Assembly: GCA_023251875.1 (NCBI GenBank)
Contig: JAHEXY010000009.1
Location: forward strand, 124,001 to 188,000
Direction of reading: 5' to 3'
From: Bacteroidota bacterium
GTDB taxonomy: Bacteria; Bacteroidota; Bacteroidia; JAHEXY01
Length of the DNA: 64,000 bases
This document shows positions 35,467 through 45,700 of this stretch, piece after piece. The position numbers and the translations under genes are program-made. The number at the start of each line of letters is the position of its first letter. Position 1 is the first letter of the stretch. The notes under the pieces were generated by a model that made no database searches, was not told the DNA's origin, and saw only the letters and a program-made list of their open reading frames with translations.

Positions 35467-36867
35467 ATGCAAAACTTAAGAGTAGTTTCTTTATTGAATT
35501 CCCTTTCTAAAAAGGAGAAAATTGTGTTTCTGCAATATCTTCGTTCTCCGTTTTTCAATTATACCAGAAGATTAATTCGCCTTGCAGAGTATCTCATAAA
35601 AACCCAAAAGCCCGAAAAAGAGAAAGCCTTTCAATACATTCATGAAACAAAAAAAAGTAAGTATGACGATTTAGCCATGCGTCACGTAATGATGCGCCTA
35701 CTTGACTTATTAAAAAATTTTATTGCTTACCAAACTTTATTTGAAGATAAATTAGTTGTGAATTTGTATTTATTGAAAGGTTTACGAAAAAAGAATCAAT
35801 CATACCTGCATAAAGAAATTCTTGATTCTACCCAATTATTAACAGAACGTTCCGCTCTAAAAGATGACACATACTATTATTATTGCTACAAGCTTGAATT
35901 AGAAAAAAATACTTTACAGCAAATAGGCCGCAATAGAATCATGGAACCTAATTTACCCTCTATTCTTCAAAGTATAAATGAATTGTATTTGTATACTACC
36001 TTAAAATATTATTGCCATACACTTAATCAAAAAAATGTATATGCCAATATACCCGAAATGCTTTTTAAAGAAGAATTTTTAAAGCATTTAAAAGTAAATG
36101 ATTACAAGCATAATCCTGGTATATTGATATACCATAACATCATGCTCACATTAACGGATGGTGAAGACGAAAAACATTATACATCTTTAAAGGCATTGTT
36201 AAATAAATATGTCGGCAATTTTTCTAAAGAAGAAGCGAGAGAAATGTACGTGTTTGCTCAAAATTTTTGCATTAAGCAAATTAACAAAGGGAATTCAAAG
36301 TATTTGAAAAAAATATTTGAACTCTATAAAACAACGCTAGAAACTGAAATTGTATTTGAGAATGATTGTTTAAGTCCTCAGTCGTTTAAAAATATTGTAG
36401 CAACAGCATTGCGTTTAAAAAAATTAGATTGGTGTAAAAAGTTTATTAAGAATTATCACAATAGAATTATACCTGAGCATAAACAAAATGCCTATAAGTA
36501 TAATATGGCACGTTTGTTTTTTTATGAGAAAAAATATAAGAACTGCTTGCAATTGTTACAAGAAGTTAATTACAAAGATGCATTTTATGGATTTGATTCA
36601 AAGGTACTTTTATTAAAAACATTTTATGAACAAAAGGACTATGAAGCTTTAGAGCATTTTATTTTGAGTTTTTGGATGTTTGTAAAACGGAACAAACATT
36701 TGTCGGAAACGCATAAAAAATCATACCTTCATTTGATGTCGTTTATAAGAAAAATAGTAAGGATAGGAGGGGATAAAATAAAACTTAAAAAAATTAGAGA
36801 AGAAATAAAAAATACACAGCCTATTGCTGATGCAAATTGGTTGATTGAAATGATAGAGGTGAAATAA
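35467..36867 (+). CDS. Uncharacterised alpha-helical protein, paralogue B
   Basis: This 466-aa protein is colinear with the protein at 28420-29826 from end to end: LLNSLSKKEKIVFLQYLRSPFFNYTRRLIRLAEYL at the start, YCHTLNQKNVYANIPEMLFKEEFLKHLK in the middle and LQEVNYKDAFYGFDSKVLLLKTFYEQKDYEALEHF near the end. No signal peptide and no catalytic motif is seen. Again it is divergent from a minus-strand unit encoding surface proteins. The upstream ~200 bases are extremely AT-rich. Function unknown. Confidence 0.75.
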   Translation: MQNLRVVSLLNSLSKKEKIVFLQYLRSPFFNYTRRLIRLAEYLIKTQKPEKEKAFQYIHETKKSKYDDLAMRHVMMRLLDLLKNFIAYQTLFEDKLVVNLYLLKGLRKKNQSYLHKEILDSTQLLTERSALKDDTYYYYCYKLELEKNTLQQIGRNRIMEPNLPSILQSINELYLYTTLKYYCHTLNQKNVYANIPEMLFKEEFLKHLKVNDYKHNPGILIYHNIMLTLTDGEDEKHYTSLKALLNKYVGNFSKEEAREMYVFAQNFCIKQINKGNSKYLKKIFELYKTTLETEIVFENDCLSPQSFKNIVATALRLKKLDWCKKFIKNYHNRIIPEHKQNAYKYNMARLFFYEKKYKNCLQLLQEVNYKDAFYGFDSKVLLLKTFYEQKDYEALEHFILSFWMFVKRNKHLSETHKKSYLHLMSFIRKIVRIGGDKIKLKKIREEIKNTQPIADANWLIEMIEVK

Positions 36868-36881
36868 TTTTTATTTCCAAT

Positions 36882-38459
36882 TCAATTCTTGTGGATGGGG
36901 GAGGCTTTAACCAATAAAAACAAACACTGAAAAAAAGTAAAAAGCGTTACTCCTGCTTGTGTTTCAATGGTGTCTTCAGAAAGCATGGATAAAGAAATGA
37001 TGACAAAAAATACTATGTAAAAGAAGTCTTTTCTAACAAAAGAAAAACTAAGGGGATACAGTAATATTAGGATGAACCATAGCATTCCCACTATACCAAA
37101 TGCTACACCCAATGATAAATATTGATTGTGTGTTCGGTTTCTCCACTCTGGCCACAAACGAGAGTCCGTTTCTTCATAATAGATTTTAAATGCATCACGA
37201 ATATCTCCTGTTCCTACTCCAATTAAGGGATGTTGTTTTATAATATCAAGAGCAGCCTTCATGTATTCTACTCGTTGTAATAATGAGTGAGCATTGGGGT
37301 CTCCATTATTCAAAAATACATTTACTTCCCATAATGTTTGATGTATACGTGCTTTAAAACTTGATTTGTGTACATACATTTCATTGGCAATTCCATTTTC
37401 AATGGCCTTAATATCATTTTCAGATAAACCATCTACTCCATCAGCATCTTTTCTTAAGCCTTTTGAAGTGAGAAAACGCATAAGCGTTTGCCGTATGTCT
37501 TGCCCTTTGTTATCAGATTTCGTAAAATCAATTGTACTTTTTTTATTCCATTCTTGTTCTAGTTCATCCATACAAACATATGTTTGAACATAGTTGCCAT
37601 TTTCTACTTCACATGTTATTTGATGTTGGTAGGTATTGCCATGTGAAGTATGGGTTTCTAATTTTGTAATATCAATTGGCTTTGGAACAAACCATGCTAA
37701 ATATTCATAATACAAATACGTTCCTATTGTAAATGGAATAGCTATGAGTATCAGACTGCCGGCCAGTTTGTATGCAATTTTTTTATGCTGAAAAATATAA
37801 ATAAAGAGCAAAACTATAATTGCTATAAGAGAGAGAATAATACCTGTCATTGCTTCAAGAATGAACATGAAACAGATAAACCAAATTAGAACCAATCCAA
37901 ATAAAAACTTTTGTTTATTGGAAAACGGTAATTCTGATTTTTTATCGGTTATGAATTTCCAGAGCATAAAAATTGAGAGCGACAACATCAAGCCAAATCG
38001 AATGTGAGAAATAGAGGTAATTAAATCCCGAATGTTTGAGTTGTCAACTGCTTGCATATGCATGTATCTGTACATACCCATTGCGGTGCCAATACCTACA
38101 CTGGCAATAAAGAAAAATAAAACAATATAAAATTGTTTCATCTTAAGTTGTGGAGAACTAGAAAAAACTAAGGGAAGAATGAATAAAGGAAGTTTTATAC
38201 GTAAATCATCTAGTGCATAATTAAAATTAGAAGTGTAAAGTAATCCAAGCAAATGCAATAGAAATACAGATGCTATAGAGAGGGCTAGTGTGTTTTTTCT
38301 AAAAATCAACAACTTTTCTTTTAATCTACCTTCTATGAGCCAATTCCCTAATAATATAAATTGAGAAATACTCATGATAAACATAGACAGAGGAAGGCCA
38401 ATTGCCAGTAGAATTATACCAACAAAGTAGATATCTTTATGTTTTAATGATAAATTCAT
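36882..38459 (-). CDS. O-antigen ligase family membrane protein
   Basis: Starting at MNLSLKHKDIYF it is 525 aa. The frame reaches back to 38513 but the extra residues are hydrophilic and unsupported. It has about ten membrane segments, with a large periplasmic loop (residues ~255-420) before 'KAALDIIKQHPLIGVGTGDIRDAF' and 'NRTHNQYLSLGVAFG', which match the Wzy_C signature with its conserved His. The usual roles are ligation of O-antigen to lipid A core or polysaccharide polymerisation. Unlike the protein at 33235 it lacks TPRs. It ends 14 bases from the convergent paralogue B gene. Confidence 0.82.
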   Translation of the reverse strand: MNLSLKHKDIYFVGIILLAIGLPLSMFIMSISQFILLGNWLIEGRLKEKLLIFRKNTLALSIASVFLLHLLGLLYTSNFNYALDDLRIKLPLFILPLVFSSSPQLKMKQFYIVLFFFIASVGIGTAMGMYRYMHMQAVDNSNIRDLITSISHIRFGLMLSLSIFMLWKFITDKKSELPFSNKQKFLFGLVLIWFICFMFILEAMTGIILSLIAIIVLLFIYIFQHKKIAYKLAGSLILIAIPFTIGTYLYYEYLAWFVPKPIDITKLETHTSHGNTYQHQITCEVENGNYVQTYVCMDELEQEWNKKSTIDFTKSDNKGQDIRQTLMRFLTSKGLRKDADGVDGLSENDIKAIENGIANEMYVHKSSFKARIHQTLWEVNVFLNNGDPNAHSLLQRVEYMKAALDIIKQHPLIGVGTGDIRDAFKIYYEETDSRLWPEWRNRTHNQYLSLGVAFGIVGMLWFILILLYPLSFSFVRKDFFYIVFFVIISLSMLSEDTIETQAGVTLFTFFQCLFLLVKASPIHKN

Positions 38460-38605
38460 ATGTATATAATTTGATTTTAAAATGACATATGGTATACGCC
38501 ACTCAACATTCATTAGTATTTATAAACTGGTTTGGTGCATGGCTATTTCATATTTAAAATCTTTTCAAAGATAATATAAAAGCTTTGTTACACGATCAGG
38601 AATGC

Positions 38606-39928
38606 ATGTTAGAAAGGTTTAAAAAAAATATTCAAGAAAAATCTCTTTTTGCTAAAGAAGATAGAATTTTATTGGCTGTAAGCGGAGGTGTTGATTCTGT
38701 TGCAATGTGTGATTTATTCTTTAAAGCGGGTTTTTCATTTGCTATTGCACATTGTAATTTTCAATTACGAGATCAAGAATCTGATGGAGATGAGGTTTTT
38801 GTGAAAGAAATAGCATTAAAATATAAAGTACCCATTTATGTGAATAGATTTAATGTGCACCAATATGTTAAAGAAAATCAGGTTTCTATTCAGGTTGCAG
38901 CAAGAGAATTGAGATATAAATGGTTTAAAGAATTAATAATAGAATATCATTATGATTATTTAGCTACAGCCCATCATAGTGATGATGTATTAGAAACTTT
39001 TTTTATTAATCTTCTTAGAGGAACAGGAATTGCCGGTTTACACGGAATTTTAGAAAAAAATGATACAACTATTCGCCCCCTTTTATTTACAAACAAGAGT
39101 GATATTTTAGAATATGCAAAAGAAATGAACTTGATATTTCGGGAAGACAGTAGTAATTTATGTGATAAATACACGAGAAATAAGATAAGGCATCATCTTG
39201 TTCCCTTATTAGAAGAAACAAATATTCATGCGAAAATTAATATTTTATCAAGCATTGAAAAAATAAAAGATGCAGAAGAAATATTTTTAAAAACTATTGA
39301 CGAGGTAAGACAAAGATTATTGGTAAAAGAAAAAGATCAAATACAAATATCAATTCCTGAATTACAAAAACTCCAACCTCTTAATATTTATCTTTTTGAA
39401 TTATTAAAAGAATTTGGTTTTAATACATCAACAATTAATGACATTGAAGAAAGCTTAGAAGCGGAATCAGGTAAAGCATTTTTCTCTTCAAGTCATAAAT
39501 TAGTTAAAGACAGAAATCTGTTTTTAATTACAAATTATGAATTACAAATTACGAATAAAGAATACCTCATTAAGAATACTACTAAGGAAATTACGGAACC
39601 CATTTTTTTAAAATTCGAAATAATTATAAAAAATGATTTTGTTATTCCTTTATCCAATAAAATTGCTTGTTTAGATTTTGATCAATTAAAATTTCCATTA
39701 ACATTACGAAAATGGAAACATGGGGATAGTTTTTATCCTTTAGGCATGAAGGGTAAAAAAAAGTTGAGTGATTTTTTTATAGATAAAAAACTATCTCTTG
39801 TAGATAAAGAAAACACTTGGGTAGTATGTTCTGGAAACAATATTGCTTGGGTTGTAGGTAATAGGATTGATGAGAGATATAAGATTAAAGAAAATACCAG
39901 ACAATTATTTTTAGTACATTATATATAA
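38606..39928 (+). CDS. tilS: tRNA(Ile)-lysidine synthase
   Basis: TilS modifies C34 of the CAU-anticodon tRNA-Ile with lysine so that it reads AUA. The ATG at 38606 gives 440 aa. The longer frame uses a TTG at 38585. The PP-loop is ILLAVSGGVDSVAM (residues ~21-34), followed by AIAHCNFQLRDQESDGDEVFV, ATAHHSDDVLETFFINLLRGTGIAGLHGI and 'FREDSSN...YTRNKIRHHLVPLL'. The C-terminal domain has LRKWKHGDSFYPLGMKGKKKLSDFF. It is divergent from the O-antigen ligase gene. Confidence 0.95.
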   Translation: MLERFKKNIQEKSLFAKEDRILLAVSGGVDSVAMCDLFFKAGFSFAIAHCNFQLRDQESDGDEVFVKEIALKYKVPIYVNRFNVHQYVKENQVSIQVAARELRYKWFKELIIEYHYDYLATAHHSDDVLETFFINLLRGTGIAGLHGILEKNDTTIRPLLFTNKSDILEYAKEMNLIFREDSSNLCDKYTRNKIRHHLVPLLEETNIHAKINILSSIEKIKDAEEIFLKTIDEVRQRLLVKEKDQIQISIPELQKLQPLNIYLFELLKEFGFNTSTINDIEESLEAESGKAFFSSSHKLVKDRNLFLITNYELQITNKEYLIKNTTKEITEPIFLKFEIIIKNDFVIPLSNKIACLDFDQLKFPLTLRKWKHGDSFYPLGMKGKKKLSDFFIDKKLSLVDKENTWVVCSGNNIAWVVGNRIDERYKIKENTRQLFLVHYI

Positions 39929-39969
39929 AACTATGTGGGGTTAACTTGTTAAATGATTAAATTGTTAGG

Positions 39970-41598
39970 ATGCAAATTCACGATTACATTGTTATAGGAT
40001 CAGGCTGCACAGGAGCCATGGCTGCGCAAACACTTGTTGAGGCTGGCGTAAAAGTGCTCATGCTCGATGTTGCCATTGACGACAATAAATACAAATCTAT
40101 TTTCCCTGATAAAAATTTTGTTGATATACGCGAGCAAGAAAAAGATCAAAGTGCTTATCTGCTAGGAGAAAAATTTGAAGGAATACAAACAGAAGGAATA
40201 CAAGCAGGTGATGCAAAAACAGGGGCACAACTTACCCCTTCAAGAAAACATTTAATAGAAAAAGTTGCTGAACTTTTACCTATCTATTCAAACTCATTTT
40301 TTCCTATGGAGAGTTTGGCGTATGGAGGTTTAGGTAGTGGATGGGGGGTGGGTTGTTGCCAGTTTTCAAAAGCTGAAATAGAAAAGGTCGGTTTAAATTA
40401 TGATGAAATGTTAAAAGGCTATCAATGGGTAGGAGATAGAATTGGCATCTCAGGAGAGCTTAATGATATTGCTCCATATACATTAGGACAGCTAGAAAAC
40501 TACCAGCCTGCATTAAAAACAGATGCAAATGCACAAACACTTTTTAAGGCCTATGAAAATAAAAAATATAAGCTCAATGAGAATGGGTTTTTTATGGGTC
40601 GCACAAGCCTTGCTGTAATTACAAAGGAATTTAATGGTAGAAAACCCTATCATTATCAAGATACCGATTTCTATTCCGATAAAAATGAAAGTGCTTATAG
40701 GCCTTGGATTACTATTGAAAGATTAAAAAAAAAATCTTTGTTTCAATTGCAAAACAATGCTTTTGTAAGTAGTTTCTCCGAAAATGAAAATGAAGTAGAG
40801 ATTCATTATTATGACCTAAGTTCTAAAGAAAAAAAAACGGTTCACGCTAAAAAAGTAATTTTTGCCTCTGGCCCATTAGGAACCGCTAGAGTTGTATTAA
40901 GATCGTTTAATGCATACGAACAACAACTTCCTTTGCTTTGCAATCCCTACACCTATATACCTTGTGTACAATGGAGAATGTTAGGTAAAGAACTTGAAAA
41001 AGAAAGATCAGGATTTTCTCAACTCAGCCTTTTTCACGATCCCAATAAAAATAATTTTGATGTGGCCATGGCTTCTATTTATAGCTATCGATCGCTTATG
41101 TTATTTAAAATTGTAATGGAGTCTCCGCTTAATTTTTACGACAGCAGAATTATTATGAATTATTTGATGCCGGCTTTTACTATTATGGGCATTCATCATC
41201 CAGAATCATATTCTGATGGAAAATATCTACAATTACAAAAAAATGCGAATACACTTACAAATGATAAATTGTATGCCGAATATAAATTACGTACAGAAGA
41301 AAAAATACGAATTAAAGAACGTGAAAAAAAATACATAAAAGCAATGCGTTCATTAGGATGTTTTGCCATAAAACAAATTGATCCGGGCATGGGGGCAAGT
41401 ATACATTATGCAGGAACGTTGCCATTTAATAATAAAGGAAAACCATTTACGCTTGCACACAATGGAAGATTAAATGGAGCAAAAAATGTTTTTGTTGCGG
41501 ATGGTTCCGGATTTTCGTATTTGCCTGCAAAAGGATTAACTTTTTCTCTTATGGCAAATGCGCATAATGTTGCAAAAAACGTATTGAAAAACGCATGA
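39970..41598 (+). CDS. GMC-family FAD-dependent oxidoreductase
   Basis: This 542-aa protein has an N-terminal dinucleotide-binding motif, DYIVIGSGCTGAMAAQTLVEAGVKVLMLD. A 'GGLGSGWGVGCCQFSKAEIE' segment near 118 follows. The FAD-domain return is IFASGPLGTARVVLRS, and the C-terminal GMC-like end is GRLNGAKNVFVADGSGFSYLPAKGLTFSLMANAHNVA. The substrate is unknown; sugars, sterols or alcohols are possible. It overlaps the next gene by four bases (ATGA), so the two are translationally coupled. Confidence 0.8.
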   Translation: MQIHDYIVIGSGCTGAMAAQTLVEAGVKVLMLDVAIDDNKYKSIFPDKNFVDIREQEKDQSAYLLGEKFEGIQTEGIQAGDAKTGAQLTPSRKHLIEKVAELLPIYSNSFFPMESLAYGGLGSGWGVGCCQFSKAEIEKVGLNYDEMLKGYQWVGDRIGISGELNDIAPYTLGQLENYQPALKTDANAQTLFKAYENKKYKLNENGFFMGRTSLAVITKEFNGRKPYHYQDTDFYSDKNESAYRPWITIERLKKKSLFQLQNNAFVSSFSENENEVEIHYYDLSSKEKKTVHAKKVIFASGPLGTARVVLRSFNAYEQQLPLLCNPYTYIPCVQWRMLGKELEKERSGFSQLSLFHDPNKNNFDVAMASIYSYRSLMLFKIVMESPLNFYDSRIIMNYLMPAFTIMGIHHPESYSDGKYLQLQKNANTLTNDKLYAEYKLRTEEKIRIKEREKKYIKAMRSLGCFAIKQIDPGMGASIHYAGTLPFNNKGKPFTLAHNGRLNGAKNVFVADGSGFSYLPAKGLTFSLMANAHNVAKNVLKNA

Positions 41599-42518
41599 AT
41601 CTATCTCCTACTATACTTATTACAGGAGCCAATGGATTTATTGGATCTGCATTGGTAGATTACTTTAGTAATAAAGGATGGAAGGTGTATGCATTGGTTC
41701 ACAACATTCCTAAAACATTAAACCTGCAAAGACAAGGAGAACTTTATACTAAGCATAATTCGGATGTGCATTATATAAAATATTCCTTAGAAAAGGGTGT
41801 AATAGATGAATCTATTTTTGTTGATGTTGATTATATAGTGCACTGCGCTTACATGAAAAATGAAAACAATTCAAATGCATTTCAAATTAATGTAGATGGA
41901 AGTAAACGTTTACTCGAACTTAGTAGAAAATACGATATAAAGAAAAATATATTTTTGTCGAGCATGTCGGCACAAGAAAATGCTCCAACAATTTATGGCA
42001 AACAAAAATTTGCCATTGAAAAATTATTCAATTCCCCACAAGATATTGTTATTCGTCCAGGCCTGGTAATTGGCAATGGAGGCTTGATAAAAGACATGAT
42101 AGCATTTATAAAAAAACGAAAGGTAATACCATTAATTAACGGAGGCAAACAACCCATACAAACGCTTTATATTGATGATTTAGTTTTAGCCATTGACAAA
42201 ATAGTTGAGAAAAATATAAATGGAACACTTACAATTTCGGAATCAGAACCTATTACATACAAACAATTTTATAGAGAACTTTGTTCGGTATTTGGTTTTA
42301 ATGTTAAATTTATTTCCGTTCCTTATTATCTTTTTTACGCAGCTATTTCTTTTGCAGATGCTTTAAAAATGCAATTAACGGTTTCAAAAGATAGTTTGGT
42401 TGGATTAAAAAATTTAAAAGTTCATGAGGTAAACAATAGCATTCTGGAGATTGGTTTTGTTCCAAGAAATTTTAAAAAAGGATTACGTTCACTTTATGTT
42501 GAAATGACAAAAGATTGA
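41595..42518 (+). CDS. NAD(P)-dependent epimerase/dehydratase (extended SDR)
   Basis: This 307-aa protein has the Rossmann motif ILITGANGFIGSALVDYF at residues 8-25, a middle VDVDYIVHCAYMK strand, and an SDR catalytic region IFLSSMSAQENAPTIYGKQKFAIEKL with Ser, Tyr and Lys in place (YGKQK). It ends with VIRPGLVIGNGG and a substrate-binding tail. Its partner is the GMC oxidoreductase it overlaps, so the two may act in one pathway, probably on a sugar. The specific reaction cannot be assigned. Confidence 0.85.
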   Translation: MNLSPTILITGANGFIGSALVDYFSNKGWKVYALVHNIPKTLNLQRQGELYTKHNSDVHYIKYSLEKGVIDESIFVDVDYIVHCAYMKNENNSNAFQINVDGSKRLLELSRKYDIKKNIFLSSMSAQENAPTIYGKQKFAIEKLFNSPQDIVIRPGLVIGNGGLIKDMIAFIKKRKVIPLINGGKQPIQTLYIDDLVLAIDKIVEKNINGTLTISESEPITYKQFYRELCSVFGFNVKFISVPYYLFYAAISFADALKMQLTVSKDSLVGLKNLKVHEVNNSILEIGFVPRNFKKGLRSLYVEMTKD

Positions 42519-42771
42519 AATTGCAATATTATTTAAATTGCTGATATTTAATAAAATACAGGATTTGTTTTGTCAATAAACATTAAAAAACATCTGATTT
42601 ATTTTTAAAAAAATAATAAATATTCTGTTTTTTTTTAGCTTACTTGCGTTTACCCCCAGATACCGTGTAACTATATTTTTGATTTATTGAAACAAAAACA
42701 AAGAATGACGTAACCATTGTTATGCATTTGTCGTAAGTAGGGGTTAATATTTGATATAAAATATTTCCTAT

Positions 42772-45700
42772 ATGACAAGACTTCTAACATTTGTAAAAAA
42801 AGCAACTTCAGTTTTTTTAGCATTTTTGTTATTAGTCCAACCTTTAATTCCATATACATCTTTTGCGCTTACCGGAGGTCCTGCCTCTCCCGAATATTCC
42901 AACTTTGAATCTGTTGCTACTGATCAAATGGTTGATCCTTTTACGGGAGATTTTACTTATAACATTCCTTTATTAGAAGTGCCCGGCCCAAATGGAGGAG
43001 GGTATCCGGTTTCTTTATCCTATCATAGCGGTTCTTCTCCTGAAGAAGAAGCTTCGTGGGTTGGTTTCGGATGGACGTTAAATCCCGGTTCGGTTGTTCG
43101 TAACAAACAAGGCTTTCCTGACGATGCCAATGGAGATGAAGCTATTTATTTTAATAAAATTGAAAAAAACTGGACTGCCGTTGGCGGAACACAAGCTTAT
43201 TTAAAGGCATTCAATATTCCCGGTATTGTTAATACCATTATGGATATTGCAAATGTAGATGCCGAACTGGGTTTAAACTGGCAAATGGCTTATAGCAATC
43301 ATACGGGCTTATCCATGGAGTTTGTTCCTTATTTAAATTGCAATGTTGCTGCATATACTGCCAAGGTAAGCATGGAAGATGCAGAAATTAGATATGAATA
43401 TGAAATTAATCCGGGTGCTTGGGTGGCAAGTGCCATAAATGCAGGATTAGATGCAGCTGTTAAGTCTTCAAAAACTTCTTCCCCATTAACCAAAGCTGCC
43501 ATTGGACCAATATCAGAACTCTTTGGTGCCGGGGTAAATAAATTATATGAGAAAAATTCACGTAATGGCATTGATCCCAACCATTCTTCTTTTACTAATA
43601 AAACCTATAGCTTATATAATAATTCAATACCTACCGTTTTGCAAGATTATGAAGGATTTAGTATTGCCGGTCGATTTGGTGTATTTGCCTATCCATCATG
43701 CGTACCTGTTGGTTTTGGAGGTGCTATATTTGGTTCTTACACACAAGAAACATCTACTCATAATGGTATTTCAACAAAAGATTATTTTGGTTACTTACAC
43801 AGCGCAGAAGCAACATCAAGTTCCGATGTAATGGATTATACAGTAGAAAAACAAGATGTATACAATTTACGAGATAATTACCTACCCATTCCTATGGCTG
43901 CAGCTGATATGTATAGTGTAGCGGCAGAAGGACTATCCGGTACTTTTAGAGCTTATTCAGCCAATGTAGGTCATTTTAGACCCAATAAACAATCAGGCTC
44001 AATCAATTCTTTTTCATTTGGAGGAGAGTTAGGTTTAGGCCAAACCAATTCAGTAACCCTAACAGCTTCTATTAGTGCTGACGCTAGCGTTAATGAAGAT
44101 ATGGATGAAAGTGATTTAGATAATTATGCCGAAGATGCTGCCGAAGCTATTATTGGAGGTGGCCATACATTAACAGTAGAAGGATGGAATGAAGGTGATG
44201 TAGATGATTATGCTTTTAAAAATGTTGAATTTGAAGATTTTTATTTCCGCTTTATTGGAGATTTAGGCGGCTATTCATCTTATAATAGCCCAAGTAATGA
44301 TGTTGTAACGGCTGAATTAAGTTCTGATTTAAAACCAGAATATGCATCTTTAAGTGAAAAAGTAAATGGTGGGCTAGGCAATGTTACCAGAGCTACATGT
44401 ATTGGATTTCATACCAATGCCCAAATGCAAGAAAACGATGGGGCAAGTAATGATTATAAAAGATATACGTATGATGATAATAGTGGAGTAAGCCGTACCA
44501 ATAGCGAAGTGCAAGATAAAATTGGAGAATTTTCTATTACCAATAAGAATGGAAACAATTATGTATATGGTCTACCGGTTTATTCAGATAATGAAAGAGA
44601 TTTAAGTGTAGATGTTGATCCAACAGAAATGGATGATGCTATTAATAGAACTTTATTATACAAAGATATTTCGAGCTATATAAGTTATGTAGATGGTGTT
44701 GAAGCGGCTAGCAACCCTGAAAGCTATAGTGGTACCGATTTAGCAAGCGACAAACAATTAGTGGGAGTTTCAAGAACAAGTAAATATGCAACAGCCTTTT
44801 TATTAACTCAGGTAACTACTCCCAATTATATTGATAAAACCAATGACGGATTAAGTGATGATGATTTTGGTGGTTGGACCAAATTTAATTACACAAGAAA
44901 AAATTCATCTTACCACTGGCGTATGCCATACCGTGGCTTGTATTATAGTAGAGGAAAACAGTCTGATAATGCTGATGACATGGCTAGTTTCAGTAGTGGT
45001 GATAAAGAGGTATATTATCTTGAATCAATAGAAACGGCAACACACAAAGCTGTTTTTGAAATATCATCCAGAAATGATGGCAAAGAAGCTCCTGCAGATG
45101 GCAGTGCCGGACTTTCAACGGCAACTGCAGGCACTGATAAACTTTACAAACTCGATAAAATAACACTCTATGCAAAAAGTTTAAGTGGGGGCGATGATAA
45201 AATTATCAAGCGTATTTATTTTGACTATGATTATTCTACATGGCCCAATGTGCCAAACAGCAGTTCGGGTAAACTTACGCTAAAAAAAGTTTGGACAGAA
45301 TATGGATCGGTAAGCAATACAAAAATATCTCCTTATGAATTTAATTATAAATATCCCACTACTAATTATCCATCAAAATATGACGATTTAGAAATTTCTG
45401 CTTCTTCTTTAGATCAAGAGCCTGATTATTCTGTTAACGCATCCGATCGTTGGGGAAGTTACCGCGCCAATGGAGATGACTTGAATGATGATCTGTTTGC
45501 ATGGCTTGATCAAACCCCCGAAACAGATGGCAATGGTACTGCTAACAAATTCGATCCTGCAGCATGGCAACTTAAAAAAATAGTTTTGCCAACCGGAGGG
45601 GAAATTCATGTACAATATGAGCAAGACGATTATACCTATGTGCAAGATCGAAAGGCTATGGCTATGGTAAAATTAGATGAAATTGTTGAAACCTATGGAT

